NCBI GenBank assembly: GCA_900540785.1
Contig: UQHF01000021.1
Span: 1-64,000 of the forward strand
Origin: an uncultured Blautia sp.
Lineage (GTDB): Bacteria > Bacillota > Clostridia > Lachnospirales > Lachnospiraceae
Reading direction: 5' to 3'
Length of the DNA: 64,000 nt
The position numbers were made by a program, and so were the translations under genes. This document shows positions 8,768 to 16,848 of this stretch, in pieces; the stretch's first letter is position 1, and each line of letters opens with the position of its first letter. The notes beneath the pieces are model-generated. The model searched no databases and was not told where the DNA came from. It was given only the letters and a program-made list of their open reading frames with translations.

Positions 8768-10001
8768 GCGTGTCACCTTCCTTCATTAGCTCTGAATATT
8801 TTATTTTCTTCCCATCCCGTATTACATATACGTCTTCTGCACTTCCCACAAATTCCATATAGCGATGTACTATCACATCCGCATATTTTTCATCCAGTTC
8901 TATCGTCCTGCAAATACGCCCTGTCTGTTCACAGGCAATCATCGTAGAACCGCTTCCACCAAATGGATCTAAGACAATGCAATTACTCATACTGGAGTTA
9001 CGGATTGGATATGCCACCAGTTCCACGGGTTTCATAGTCGGATGCATATCATTTTTCTTCGGGCGGTCATATTCCCATATGGTGGACTGCTTTCTGTCTG
9101 AATACCACATATGCTTTCCACCCAACTTCCATCCAAATAAAATCGGCTCATGCTGCCATTGATAAGGACTTCTTCCTAAAACCAATGACTGCTTTTTCCA
9201 AATGCATGTACCGGAAAGATAAAATCCTGCTGCTTTAAACGCCCTGCGAAAGTTTAATCCCTCGGTATCCGCATGGAACACATAAATGGAAGCATCACGT
9301 TCCATGTTCTGTTCCATATTCACGAATGCGGCAAACAGAAAATTATAAAATTTATCATCTTCCAAATTATCATTTTGGATTTTTCCTGCACTTCCTTCAT
9401 AATTTACATTATATGGCGGATCAGTTACTACAAGATTAGCTTTCTTTCCTTCCATAAGTTTTTCATAAGTCTCAGGTAAAGTGGAATCCCCACACACCAG
9501 TCGGTGCATTCCAAGCATCCACACATCTCCCTGCTTTGTCATTGCAGGTTTCTTCAACTCAGCATCCACATCAAAATCATCTTCTTTGATTTTTTTATCA
9601 TGAACCTTATTAAATAACTGCTCAATTTCCGGCGGTTCAAATCCGGTAAATCCAACATCAAAATCTGATTTTTGCAAATCTTCAATCAAATCTGCTAAAA
9701 GTTCCTGATTCCATTCTCCTGTAATTTTATTCAGGGCAATATTCAGTGCTTTCTCTTTTGTTTTATCAATTTCAATGACAATACAATCAATTTCATTATA
9801 CCCTAATGTTTGAAGAACCGTGGCTCTCTGGTGTCCACCGATAATCGTCATATCTGAATTCACAATAATCGGCTCAACATATCCGAACTCCGTAATACTG
9901 TTTTTTATTTTTTCAAATTCTTTATCTCCCGGCTTGAGTTTTTTTCTCGGATTATAGGATGCCGGAATCAAATCCTTAATCCGCAGCTTTCTGAATTCCA
10001 T
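8745..10001 (-). CDS. ParB-domain DNA methyltransferase (N6-adenine/N4-cytosine, beta class)
   Basis: Two modules. Residues 1 to about 100 form a ParB/sulfiredoxin-like N-terminus (PASYNPRKKL, then IIGGHQRATVLQTLGY). Residues about 150-400 form an amino-methyltransferase with catalytic DPPY (VTDPPYNVNYEG) before the SAM motif (VLDPFGGSGSTM), the beta-class order. Such fusions are common orphan phage methylases that shield DNA from host restriction. The first ATG overlaps the end of the upstream HTH gene and the 3' end overlaps the m5C methylase, so the three are one translationally coupled block. Confidence 0.93.
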   Translation of the reverse strand: MEFRKLRIKDLIPASYNPRKKLKPGDKEFEKIKNSITEFGYVEPIIVNSDMTIIGGHQRATVLQTLGYNEIDCIVIEIDKTKEKALNIALNKITGEWNQELLADLIEDLQKSDFDVGFTGFEPPEIEQLFNKVHDKKIKEDDFDVDAELKKPAMTKQGDVWMLGMHRLVCGDSTLPETYEKLMEGKKANLVVTDPPYNVNYEGSAGKIQNDNLEDDKFYNFLFAAFVNMEQNMERDASIYVFHADTEGLNFRRAFKAAGFYLSGTCIWKKQSLVLGRSPYQWQHEPILFGWKLGGKHMWYSDRKQSTIWEYDRPKKNDMHPTMKPVELVAYPIRNSSMSNCIVLDPFGGSGSTMIACEQTGRICRTIELDEKYADVIVHRYMEFVGSAEDVYVIRDGKKIKYSELMKEGDTHDAVDLP

Positions 10002-10431
10002 CTTCCAATCCCTCCCAAAATCGTGCTTTTATATAACAGTCATGACTACAATACTTTCTATTCTTATTTCCATAACTCGTAAATTCTTTTCCGCATCTCG
10101 TACAGGTCATGGTATAAATTGCCGTGTCTTTCCGATGCAGTTTTTCTGGGTGTGCTTTCCACCATTCCCGTCTGCACTTATCTGAGCAAAACTTCTTTGG
10201 TCTGCCTGTAGATGGTTGTATCAGTTCTGCTCCACAATACAAACACGCCTTTCCTAACATCATCTGTTCCTGAATGTTTTTTGTAAGCGCAGAAGCATAT
10301 CCATCCATACCATGCGACCGACAATAGTTCCTCACAATGTCACGGGACAGCCCTACCACGGAAGCGATGGCACGATAGCCAACTCCCTGCGTCCGCATTT
10401 TCCTAATCTGTTCGGCTTGTAATTCTGTCAT
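9976..10431 (-). CDS. HTH and zinc-finger phage protein
   Basis: About 151 residues. The N-terminal HTH (MTELQAEQIRKMRTQGVGYR then GLSRDIVRNYCRSHG) resembles a resolvase- or sigma-type helix-turn-helix. It is followed by two Cys pairs or knuckles, CLYCGAEL..FCSDKCRREWW and CTRCGKEF..YCSHDCYIKARFW, arranged as MYM/TRASH-like zinc ribbons. Probably a DNA-binding regulator or accessory factor for the methylase genes it overlaps. The start at 10431 has GGTGAGAGGC upstream; an alternative ATG lies four codons earlier. A terminator lies just upstream, so this gene starts a new transcript or depends on readthrough. Confidence 0.75.
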   Translation of the reverse strand: MTELQAEQIRKMRTQGVGYRAIASVVGLSRDIVRNYCRSHGMDGYASALTKNIQEQMMLGKACLYCGAELIQPSTGRPKKFCSDKCRREWWKAHPEKLHRKDTAIYTMTCTRCGKEFTSYGNKNRKYCSHDCYIKARFWEGLEDGIQKAAD

Positions 10432-10470
10432 GCCTCTCACCATCCTTCCTGTTTCCAGACATAAAAAACA

Positions 10471-10505
10471 GGTCAAAACACAGCCATTTTTACTGCATTT
10501 TGACC
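10471..10505 (-). terminator. Terminator between HNH gene and methylase block
   Basis: Perfect 8-base arms (GGTCAAAA at 10471 and TTTTGACC at 10498) with a 19-base loop, followed on the minus strand by TGTTTTTTATG. It lies between the HNH gene and the HTH/methylase block. Confidence 0.6.
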
Positions 10506-10720
10506 CTTATAATTCCTATTTTTCCTAACTTTTTAACGAAATACTCATACCCCATTTTGCGAATAACTGCTTGTTTTACAACACCTTCTGCGAAAACTCT
10601 TGTCCTTTTTTCCTATCCCCCCTATTTAATTCTGCGAAAATTCACGTTTGAGGGGGCGGCGGTCAATGTTCAACAAATTTGTAGAGATTTGATACCCCCA
10701 CCATTGTCTAGTATTTCCAA
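10506..10720. other. Non-coding region after HNH gene with repeats and a GC-rich patch
   Basis: No gene seen. Two near-identical 14-mers, TTCTGCGAAAACTC (10586) and TTCTGCGAAAATTC (10630), lie 44 bases apart, with a weaker TTGCGAATAAC copy near 10557. A GC-rich patch (GGGGGCGGCGG) is at about 10652. In HK97-like phages the cos/packaging recognition region commonly adjoins the HNH and terS genes, so this may be a packaging or regulatory site; that is inference. Confidence 0.4.
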
Positions 10721-11074
10721 TCAATATCGATATTCCTGATACCGATCTTCCGTCATGGTTTTTACATCATGATGATGTTTGCATAAAGGCTGCCAATTCT
10801 CTTCATCCCAAAAGAGGATTGGATCACCACGATGTGGTTTAATGTGATCCACAACTGTTGCTCTTACATATTTTCCTTCTTCCTCACATTTACAACACAA
10901 CGGATGTTCTTTTAAGAATCTTTTCCTCGCCCGCTGCCACTTACTGTTATAACCACGTCCCGATGAACTTTTCCGTTCTCCACGGTGTAGTGCTTCATGT
11001 TCTTCACAATATCTTCCCTCTGTCAATTTGGGGCAGCCGGGATGACAGCACGGTTTCATTGGTTTTCTCGGCAT
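10721..11074 (-). CDS. HNH endonuclease (packaging-associated)
   Basis: A 117-residue HNH nuclease. N-terminal cysteine pairs CCHPGCPK and CCKCEEEGK form the zinc scaffold. The HNH core reads VVDHIKPHRGDP ... WQPLCKHHHDVKT. Small HNH enzymes of this size normally sit immediately before terS and are needed with terminase for cos cleavage. Here about 6.4 kb of methylase, amidoligase and small genes separates it from terS, which is unusual. Start ATG with AGGAAAGGGGTAATTAGT upstream. Confidence 0.92.
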   Translation of the reverse strand: MPRKPMKPCCHPGCPKLTEGRYCEEHEALHRGERKSSSGRGYNSKWQRARKRFLKEHPLCCKCEEEGKYVRATVVDHIKPHRGDPILFWDEENWQPLCKHHHDVKTMTEDRYQEYRY

Positions 11075-11218
11075 ACTAATTACCCCTTTCCTTTATGTAC
11101 GCAGCGTGGGAAAGGATAGAAAGCCACGCTCCGACAGAAAAAAAGACCAAAAGCAAAATGCTTTCAGTCCCGTTTCTTTTTTCCGCATCTTAAGAATAAC
11201 ACAAAAGAAAAGCAATGT

Positions 11219-11251
11219 CAGTCTACTCTTAGTCTACTTTCAGTCTACTGA
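11219..11251. repeat. Three 11-bp tandem repeats upstream of HNH gene
   Basis: AGTCTACT recurs at 11220, 11231 and 11242, exactly one helical turn apart, between the acetyltransferase stop and the HNH start. On the minus strand the units read AGTAGACT and lie roughly 150 bases upstream of the HNH start. The layout suits a regulator bound on one face of the helix, possibly the DUF1492-type late regulator encoded at 14,492-14,980. An inverted repeat (AGCGTGG / CCACGCT, about 11,104-11,131) lies nearer the HNH start. Confidence 0.5.
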
Positions 11252-11260
11252 ACAACATAG

Positions 11261-11884
11261 TTAATCAGTAACCAACTTATATTCTAAAATATGACTTAAA
11301 AGTTTTTGTGGCTCTACACCAAATTTTTCAGCAGTCCTTCTCATTTTCTCATCAATTAAATGCTTGTTTTTATCTTCTATTAACTTTTGTATTTTTTTAT
11401 TATCTCCAAATAATGTACTGATTCCATTGGGGATTGCCCCCAGTTTTTCAAAAAGGTGTTGGCTCACATAATTGTCAGATGCTACCCTGCATCTGAAATA
11501 TTCAAATTCATTTTCTCGCATATAAACTGCCATTAATAAATGAATTGCACGAGTACCTATTCCCTGTCCTTGCATAGCTTTCAGTAACTCAATTGCCAAT
11601 TCTGGTCTGCCAACTCCAATCTTCTTCACACCGCAATACCCGCAAAAGATTTTATTCTTTTTTCTCCAAATAGAGCAATAGAACCCTTCGTCTTGTAATA
11701 AATCCTCAAATAGTGATTTCACATATTCAGGATTCTGCAGCAATAATTTCATGCCCGAAAAAGTGATATTATCACATAATACTTCTTTATATTTTTCAAA
11801 TTCACTTTCCTGAATTCTTGTCAAAATTATTTCTTCATCCTCTGCCAATATACTAAACGTATCCAAAACACTTTCCTTGCTCAT
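11261..11884 (-). CDS. GNAT family N-acetyltransferase
   Basis: A 207-residue acetyl-CoA-dependent transferase of the RimJ/RimL-like (Acetyltransf_3) type. The acetyl-CoA loop is seen as LKAMQGQGIGTRAIHLLM (about residues 102-119), followed by RVASDNYVSQHLFEKLG, the usual motif B region. Substrate unknown. The C-terminal ~45 residues are charged and helical. It lies in a cargo stretch between replication and packaging modules, so it is probably a prophage moron modifying a host molecule or toxin-like target. The ribosome site is weak. Confidence 0.85.
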   Translation of the reverse strand: MSKESVLDTFSILAEDEEIILTRIQESEFEKYKEVLCDNITFSGMKLLLQNPEYVKSLFEDLLQDEGFYCSIWRKKNKIFCGYCGVKKIGVGRPELAIELLKAMQGQGIGTRAIHLLMAVYMRENEFEYFRCRVASDNYVSQHLFEKLGAIPNGISTLFGDNKKIQKLIEDKNKHLIDEKMRRTAEKFGVEPQKLLSHILEYKLVTD

Positions 11885-12031
11885 AACATCCTATTCCCTT
11901 TATGAATCACATAATATGGCGGAGGGGAATGATCCCCTCTTTACAATCGCCCATGCATGGTTACAGGTTACGCCATCTGTCCACCCGTGTAGCTTTGCAG
12001 CCATGCGCATACAGCACGGGGGATTTTTCCA

Positions 12032-12307
12032 TTACAACACTTCTTTCAAACGGATATAAGTTTCCGCCAATATCTTCCGAAAATCTCGTTCCTTTTCTAT
12101 CTCATTTCCCGGTTCATCCACATTTATAATACAACAATCAGGAATTTCTTCAGAAAATATCTTATAAAAAGAAGTCTCTATAATCAAATGACAATACTGC
12201 GAATAAAAAGGCTCTGCCATAGCTTCATATTCCTCTTTCGTAATTTCTCCATCCAAATATTCCCGTATTTGCTCTAAAAGTATTCTTTTAACTTTTTCTT
12301 GATTCAT
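12032..12307 (-). CDS. Small hypothetical protein downstream of the lipoprotein nuclease (91 aa)
   Basis: An acidic, helical protein beginning MNQEKVKRILLEQIREYLDG. No signal peptide, membrane segment or known motif. Starts 15 bases after the nuclease stop on the same strand, so it is probably cotranscribed. Its position and acidity would suit a nuclease-neutralising partner, but the nuclease is exported while this protein looks cytosolic, so this is a weak inference. GC-rich imperfect hairpins fill 11,917-12,020 after its stop. Confidence 0.7.
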   Translation of the reverse strand: MNQEKVKRILLEQIREYLDGEITKEEYEAMAEPFYSQYCHLIIETSFYKIFSEEIPDCCIINVDEPGNEIEKERDFRKILAETYIRLKEVL

Positions 12308-12322
12308 ATTCTTTCTCTTTCT

Positions 12323-13312
12323 TTATGGATGACATCTTTTACAAGGTTCATATCCCTGTTGAATTAGTTCATCTCTTGTACCCGTAAACTCTCCTTTATT
12401 ACTCTCGTTCATTTGATTTAAACTGGAACAACTTGGTAAATGAAATTTCTTTGTATTAGTGTTCAACACATAGGTGGACTCTGTCTTTTGCTCATTTTCC
12501 GCTTCTTTATTGCCTTCCGTACTTCCTGCTGAAGAACCACCATCATTGGAAAGCTGGCTTTCTCCTGTAGCATAATCAATAGTAATGCCCGGTTGTACAT
12601 TGTAGCAATACACATTAAAAAGAATTCCTTCTCCATTATCTTCCACGGACTTTGCTTCCATCTGCACACCGCTTGCGACCAGATTATCCCCTTCATAAAT
12701 TGGTGTTACCCGATACAACACATGGTTTCCAGTTTCTTTTATGTAATCTGCCACCATATTTTCAAATGGCAGCATTCCTTCCACGTTTAAATATCTGGTT
12801 CCTGTAATCAGGTTCTTTGTATTTGCATTCTCAGCAGTTAATTGAAATCCAATCAAATGACAGCGGTTATAAAGGTACTTTCCATCGACACAGTCATATT
12901 TTACAGTATGCCATCCAGAAGGCTTGACCTGACCAATAGAACCTCTGTCTTCTGTCGGCATCAAATCCTGACCGATATTGGCATAGGCTATACCGCATCT
13001 TCCCAATGAATCCAAATCACTATAGGTTTCAAATGATTCCGTTTTTAATTCTGAATCTGTAAAGTTTGGAATATTATTTGCAATCGTGACATAGGCTTCT
13101 CCAGAATACTCCGGTATTTCGCCTATATTTATTGTCGGTTCGCTTTCATCTATAATTTCCCAATCTTCCTGTTCCACGGTTTCCTGCTGTTGTTCCGTAA
13201 CTGTCTGATCCTTTGATGGCTGTGATTCTCCCTGAACATCTGCACCACATCCACTAAGCATAAGCATCAGAACCATAAAAATCGCAATCCAACTCTTTTT
13301 CCACTTATTCAT
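12323..13312 (-). CDS. Surface lipoprotein DNA/RNA non-specific endonuclease
   Basis: About 329 residues. An N-terminal signal peptide ends in lipobox MLSGC, so the protein should be lipid-anchored outside the membrane. After a Gln/Glu-rich linker comes a DNA/RNA non-specific nuclease domain (DRGSIGQVKPSGWH, then YNRCHLIGFQLTAEN with the presumed general-base His and metal-binding Asn). The C-terminal ~50 residues (KKFHLPSCSSLNQM ... YEPCKRCHP) form an Ada-like zinc-binding module. ATG at 13312 gives better spacing from GGAGGT than the ATG at 13318. As phage cargo it could degrade extracellular or incoming DNA. Confidence 0.88.
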   Translation of the reverse strand: MNKWKKSWIAIFMVLMLMLSGCGADVQGESQPSKDQTVTEQQQETVEQEDWEIIDESEPTINIGEIPEYSGEAYVTIANNIPNFTDSELKTESFETYSDLDSLGRCGIAYANIGQDLMPTEDRGSIGQVKPSGWHTVKYDCVDGKYLYNRCHLIGFQLTAENANTKNLITGTRYLNVEGMLPFENMVADYIKETGNHVLYRVTPIYEGDNLVASGVQMEAKSVEDNGEGILFNVYCYNVQPGITIDYATGESQLSNDGGSSAGSTEGNKEAENEQKTESTYVLNTNTKKFHLPSCSSLNQMNESNKGEFTGTRDELIQQGYEPCKRCHP

Positions 13313-13724
13313 GCTCATATACCTCCAACGTTATTTTCTCATGAGAACTTCCTGAAAATTCTTCCACACCTTTCAGTTTCCAACTTCCATCATTCACATC
13401 AATAGTAAAGAAGAAATCTCCCGGATACTTGCGATTCCATTTACACAATATTATTTTTTCAATCTTATCACGGAAATTCTCAATTTCCAAATTTTCAACG
13501 AAGCAGTAATCCTTTTCTCCTGCTTTCTCCAAAAAATCCTCTGCTTCCTGAATCTGTTCTGTATCTTCAAAACCCACAAATTGTTTATGCGAATACGCAT
13601 TCATCCACAGCTTTCCATTTTTTGTCATGGAAAGTATCCGTTCCCTCAATCGTTTATCTTGACTCTGTCTCCGATGATTAAATGTCATGCCATTCCTGTC
13701 ATCTACCGCAACAATTAAAATCAT
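13305..13724 (-). CDS. Conserved Clostridia protein of unknown function (139 aa)
   Basis: Begins MILIVAVDDRNGMTFNHRRQ and contains RLRERILSMT, LWMNAYSHKQF and a C-terminal SSHEKITLEVYE. This family is widespread in Clostridia and is often labelled ribonuclease Z, but no HxHxDH metallo-beta-lactamase motif is present, so that label is not supported. Function unknown. Its 3' end overlaps the nuclease start by a few codons, indicating coupled translation. Confidence 0.8.
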   Translation of the reverse strand: MILIVAVDDRNGMTFNHRRQSQDKRLRERILSMTKNGKLWMNAYSHKQFVGFEDTEQIQEAEDFLEKAGEKDYCFVENLEIENFRDKIEKIILCKWNRKYPGDFFFTIDVNDGSWKLKGVEEFSGSSHEKITLEVYEHE

Positions 13725-13729
13725 ATTCT

Positions 13730-14041
13730 CTACACCTTCTCTCCCGGCATCTGAAATTTCAGCTTCTCACAAAAAGCAGGGTAGTCATGATGCCCCATTA
13801 ACAGCATTTTTTTCTCCAATTCATCTAATGCCTTTAGGAAATTTTTCTCATCTTTTTTTCTTACTTTACAAAAAATAATCAGGTAATCATTTCCCTTTTT
13901 TCCAAATTCTTTTCCAAAAGAAACCTCAACTTTCTGCTGAATAAATAACTGATCTCCAAGATATTCTTCAGTATCTACAAACGCATAGTATTTATAAAAC
14001 AATGAAAAACGCCGTAATCTCCAATAATTTTTTCCTTCCAT
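13730..14041 (-). CDS. Hypothetical protein (103 aa)
   Basis: Begins MEGKNYWRLRRFSLFYKYYA. ATG at 14041 is preferred since GGGGAGGAGAAGG lies directly upstream; an earlier ATG at 14056 forms part of that ribosome site. A mixed alpha/beta protein rich in Lys, Tyr and Phe with no recognisable motif. It precedes the 139-residue gene by only a few bases, so the two and the nuclease form one operon. Function unknown. Confidence 0.65.
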   Translation of the reverse strand: MEGKNYWRLRRFSLFYKYYAFVDTEEYLGDQLFIQQKVEVSFGKEFGKKGNDYLIIFCKVRKKDEKNFLKALDELEKKMLLMGHHDYPAFCEKLKFQMPGEKV

Positions 14042-14110
14042 CCTTCTCCTCCCCATTTATCTCATTATAACACGAACAGCGGTATCTACATAGACCCGCT
14101 GTTACATTCG

Positions 14111-14476
14111 TCAATTATATTCTGCATAAACCCCTATCTGTATCTGAAGGGCAATCGTAATCTGTTGCATGACCATCTCATCGTAAACCTCTCCCAGCTT
14201 CTCCAGTAATTGATTCTTATCCAAAGTCTCCACCTGTTCAGCTAATGCCATGCTTGGTTTTGATAATCCAACACTTGCTTTTAATGGTATCTGTACGTGG
14301 GTTGGAAGATATTTTTTCTTCCACACCCTCGCAGTCAATGGTACAACCGTTACCACCGGAGAGTTTTCATTTACCCTGTTATTACTCACGACTAGAGCTG
14401 GACGGACACCACACTGTTTATACGAATTTTCATTATTTCCAAAATCCACATTATAAATTTCGCCTCGTCTGCACAT
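14111..14476 (-). CDS. MazF/PemK family mRNA interferase toxin
   Basis: A 121-residue toxin of the PemK/MazF family. The N-terminus RRGEIYNVDFGNNENSYKQC and GVRPALVVSNNRVNENSP are the family's first two conserved blocks, followed by TVVPLTAR, the usual third block. Such enzymes cleave mRNA at short motifs. No antitoxin-like gene (AbrB, RHH or Phd) is adjacent: the upstream gene is a DUF1492 regulator and the downstream gene is a hypothetical. It may be an orphan or may be controlled by a partner elsewhere. Ribosome site AGGAGGACATAAAGAA. Confidence 0.92.
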   Translation of the reverse strand: MCRRGEIYNVDFGNNENSYKQCGVRPALVVSNNRVNENSPVVTVVPLTARVWKKKYLPTHVQIPLKASVGLSKPSMALAEQVETLDKNQLLEKLGEVYDEMVMQQITIALQIQIGVYAEYN

Positions 14477-14491
14477 TTCTTTATGTCCTCC

Positions 14492-14980
14492 TTATCCCAA
14501 AATAAAGGCTTCCGTCTGTTTATCACGAAGCTCGTACAAAAAATCCAGTTCCTTCATTGCTGCTTTCCTGTATTTTCCAATCATGGCATGACTTACATTA
14601 TATTTTTGTTCCATTGTTTCCCATGTAAGCTCTCCTCGTACCAGATCCATTACCAGTTCCGGCAGAATCCCATCCAAACTTGCAACACTATGTTCAAAAA
14701 ATTTCAGTTCTTCTACAACTGCCTGATATCTGTTCCAAAGAAACTCAAACCATTCATCATTTTCCCGATCCATCACACTTTTATAATTTATTGCAACGGA
14801 TGCAGTTTTATCTGATCGATTGCTTGTCTGTACCCTGTCATTGTCATCAGCATGACCGAACATCATGGAATCGATAACATCTGATTCCTCAATCCCGCTG
14901 AATTGTTCCAACTGAAAAAGTAAAATTCCCTGTTCCTTCTTCAAATTCTTATATTCCTTAAACATCCTTTCTGCTGTCAT
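14492..14980 (-). CDS. DUF1492/ArpU-like phage transcriptional regulator
   Basis: About 162 residues with an N-terminal helical part and a C-terminal sigma-70 region-4-like HTH (ELTWETMEQKYNVSHAMIGK then YRKAAMKELDFL). Related proteins (ArpU, LtrC, RinA types) switch on late genes in phages of Gram-positive bacteria. The start at 14980 follows GGAGGAATGTGAC and immediately succeeds the helicase stop. Located at the end of the early operon, the usual place for a late-gene activator. Confidence 0.85.
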   Translation of the reverse strand: MTAERMFKEYKNLKKEQGILLFQLEQFSGIEESDVIDSMMFGHADDNDRVQTSNRSDKTASVAINYKSVMDRENDEWFEFLWNRYQAVVEELKFFEHSVASLDGILPELVMDLVRGELTWETMEQKYNVSHAMIGKYRKAAMKELDFLYELRDKQTEAFILG

Positions 14981-14981
14981 G

Positions 14982-16328
14982 TCACATTCCTCCAATCCTC
15001 GCCCGTACTGCATGGATCAATGCGGACTGTCCAGTTTCCTTCTTCTCCAACGCTTTCATGACATCTTCATCGTGTGTTCCCTTTGTAATCAGATGATGTA
15101 TAACCACGGTATGCTTCTGCCCCTGTCTCCAAAGTCTGGCATTCATCTGCTGATATAATTCCAACGACCATGTCAATCCAAACCACACGATAGTACATCC
15201 TCCTTCCTGAAGATTCAGTCCGTGTCCGGCTGATGCGGGATGAATCAATCCAATCGCAATTTCACCATGATTCCAGTCCGTTATGTCCTTTGAAGTATCA
15301 ATCACTCTGGCTTCTGGAAGACGCTTCTGTATTCTCATGAGATCATGCTTATACCAGTACGCTACCAATACTGGTTTCCCATTTGCCGCTTCCACCAAAT
15401 CTTCCAAAGCATCCAATTTCCTGTCATGAATGGAAATCACTTTTTTATCTTCTCCATATACAGCACCATTTGCCATCTGTAATAATTTATTGGAAAGTGC
15501 CGCTGCATTCACGGCATCCAGTTCTTCCTCGCCTATGGAAAGAACCATATCTCTTTCAAATGACTGATACAATTTTTCTTCTTTGGCATTCATACTCACT
15601 TCCACACGGTTCTCTATCCGTTCCGGCATATTTAAATAATCGGCTGCCTTCATGGAAATACAAATATCACTTATAAGACTATAGATTTTTTCTTCTGCAC
15701 CCTGTTTCGGTTTATAAGAATAAATAATCTCACGATTTCTTTTGTCCGGTAAAAAGAAGCGTTCTCTGTAACCACCTATATATCTTCCAAGTCTCTGTCC
15801 CATATCCAACAAATACATTTGTGGCCATAAGTCCAACAAGCCATTCGGAGATGGGGTTCCTGTCAATCCGATCACTCTGGAAACTTGTGGTCTCACATGT
15901 TTCAATGCTTTAAATCTCTGAGCCTTGCTGGATTTAAAAGAAGACAATTCATCAATTACTACCGTACTGAAATCCCAACGATGATTCTCTACCAGCCACA
16001 CCACATTTTCCCTGTTGATAATATAAACATCGGCTGCTTCTTCCAATGCCTGCTCTCTCTGCTTTTTTGTTCCCACTACCAGACTTGCTTTCATCCCTAT
16101 AAGATGTTCCCATTTTTTTAATTCTTTCGGCCAAGTATCTTCCGCTACCCTTTTAGGTGCTATGACAAGAATTTTCCCCGCCGTAAAATAATCCAATGCC
16201 AATGCAAATAATGCAGTAAGCGTGATCACTGTCTTTCCAAGTCCCATATCTAAAATCAATCCACAATAAGGATGTTCTAAAATAAACCTTGAAGCATACG
16301 ATTGATATTCATAAGGTTCGTATTTCAT
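14982..16328 (-). CDS. SNF2-type DEAD/DEAH helicase of phage replication module
   Basis: Superfamily 2 ATPase of about 448 residues. Walker A LDMGLGKTVITLTALF (about residues 25-40), DEAD-like VVIDELSSFKS (about 125), motif III LTGTPSPNGLLDLWPQMY, and C-terminal motif VI QMNARLWRQGQKH. Remodels or unwinds DNA during phage replication or recombination. ATG at 16328 follows GGAGGAGTGCTGC and lies inside the 3' end of the VRR-NUC gene, so the pair is translationally coupled; VRR-NUC plus SNF2 is a recurring pairing in Firmicutes phages. Confidence 0.93.
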   Translation of the reverse strand: MKYEPYEYQSYASRFILEHPYCGLILDMGLGKTVITLTALFALALDYFTAGKILVIAPKRVAEDTWPKELKKWEHLIGMKASLVVGTKKQREQALEEAADVYIINRENVVWLVENHRWDFSTVVIDELSSFKSSKAQRFKALKHVRPQVSRVIGLTGTPSPNGLLDLWPQMYLLDMGQRLGRYIGGYRERFFLPDKRNREIIYSYKPKQGAEEKIYSLISDICISMKAADYLNMPERIENRVEVSMNAKEEKLYQSFERDMVLSIGEEELDAVNAAALSNKLLQMANGAVYGEDKKVISIHDRKLDALEDLVEAANGKPVLVAYWYKHDLMRIQKRLPEARVIDTSKDITDWNHGEIAIGLIHPASAGHGLNLQEGGCTIVWFGLTWSLELYQQMNARLWRQGQKHTVVIHHLITKGTHDEDVMKALEKKETGQSALIHAVRARIGGM

Positions 16329-16593
16329 GCAGCACTCCTCCAATCATTTCCTTACTATCCACGCAGAATACCAAAAATCCCAGTTCTTCCAATGCCCGCT
16401 TTCTCTTTTCCTGAAGCGGTCTCATCTTTTTCCCCGGTGCTTTCAGTTCCACAAATCCCAACTTTCCACCGGGGAACAATACCAAGCGGTCGGGCATCCC
16501 ATCCAAACCGGGAGAGCTGAACTTTACCGCCCAGCCTCCCATCTTTTTTGTCTCCATTCTTAACTTCTGTTCTATGCTTTTTTCTGATACCAT
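16309..16593 (-). CDS. VRR-NUC domain nuclease
   Basis: A 94-residue minimal PD-(D/E)XK nuclease of the VRR-NUC family. The active-site pattern is seen as GMPDRLVLF followed by GFVELKAPGKK (D...ExK). It often acts on branched DNA. The gene overlaps the SNF2 helicase, suggesting a nuclease-helicase team in phage DNA repair or Holliday-junction processing. The region upstream (16,594-16,848) is non-coding. Confidence 0.93.
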   Translation of the reverse strand: MVSEKSIEQKLRMETKKMGGWAVKFSSPGLDGMPDRLVLFPGGKLGFVELKAPGKKMRPLQEKRKRALEELGFLVFCVDSKEMIGGVLHEIRTL

Positions 16594-16848
16594 TTTTTAC
16601 TCCGTTTCCGAACATCCCTATTTCGCGCGTATATGACGCAACACGCATTTTACACGCACATACAAAGCGATATTCTATATTTTTTATTATTTAAGATACT
16701 ATCGGCAACATAGGAAACTTCTGTCTGTTTTCCTCATAAACTCTAAGATTTTTTATGTTTCCATTCCCCTCTTTTTTCGGATACCTCATCGGCAATGGCA
16801 ACTTCCGTAAAGGGCTACATATTGCCGATTGTTTCCGATAAATTGCCG
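16594..16848. other. Non-coding stretch between VapE and VRR-NUC genes
   Basis: No supported gene. The part nearest VapE carries several TTGCCGAT/ATTGCCGTT-like words (16,793-16,850) on the plus strand, in both orientations. It could contain a promoter for the VRR-NUC/SNF2/DUF1492 genes or an origin-like element, but no strong -35/-10 pair was found. Confidence 0.35.

Noticed and set aside
9976..10431. Homing endonuclease
   Set aside because: It has HTH and zinc knuckles but no HNH, GIY-YIG or LAGLIDADG active site.
13305..13724. Ribonuclease Z
   Set aside because: A name sometimes used for this family, but no HxHxDH metal-binding motif or beta-lactamase fold signature is present.
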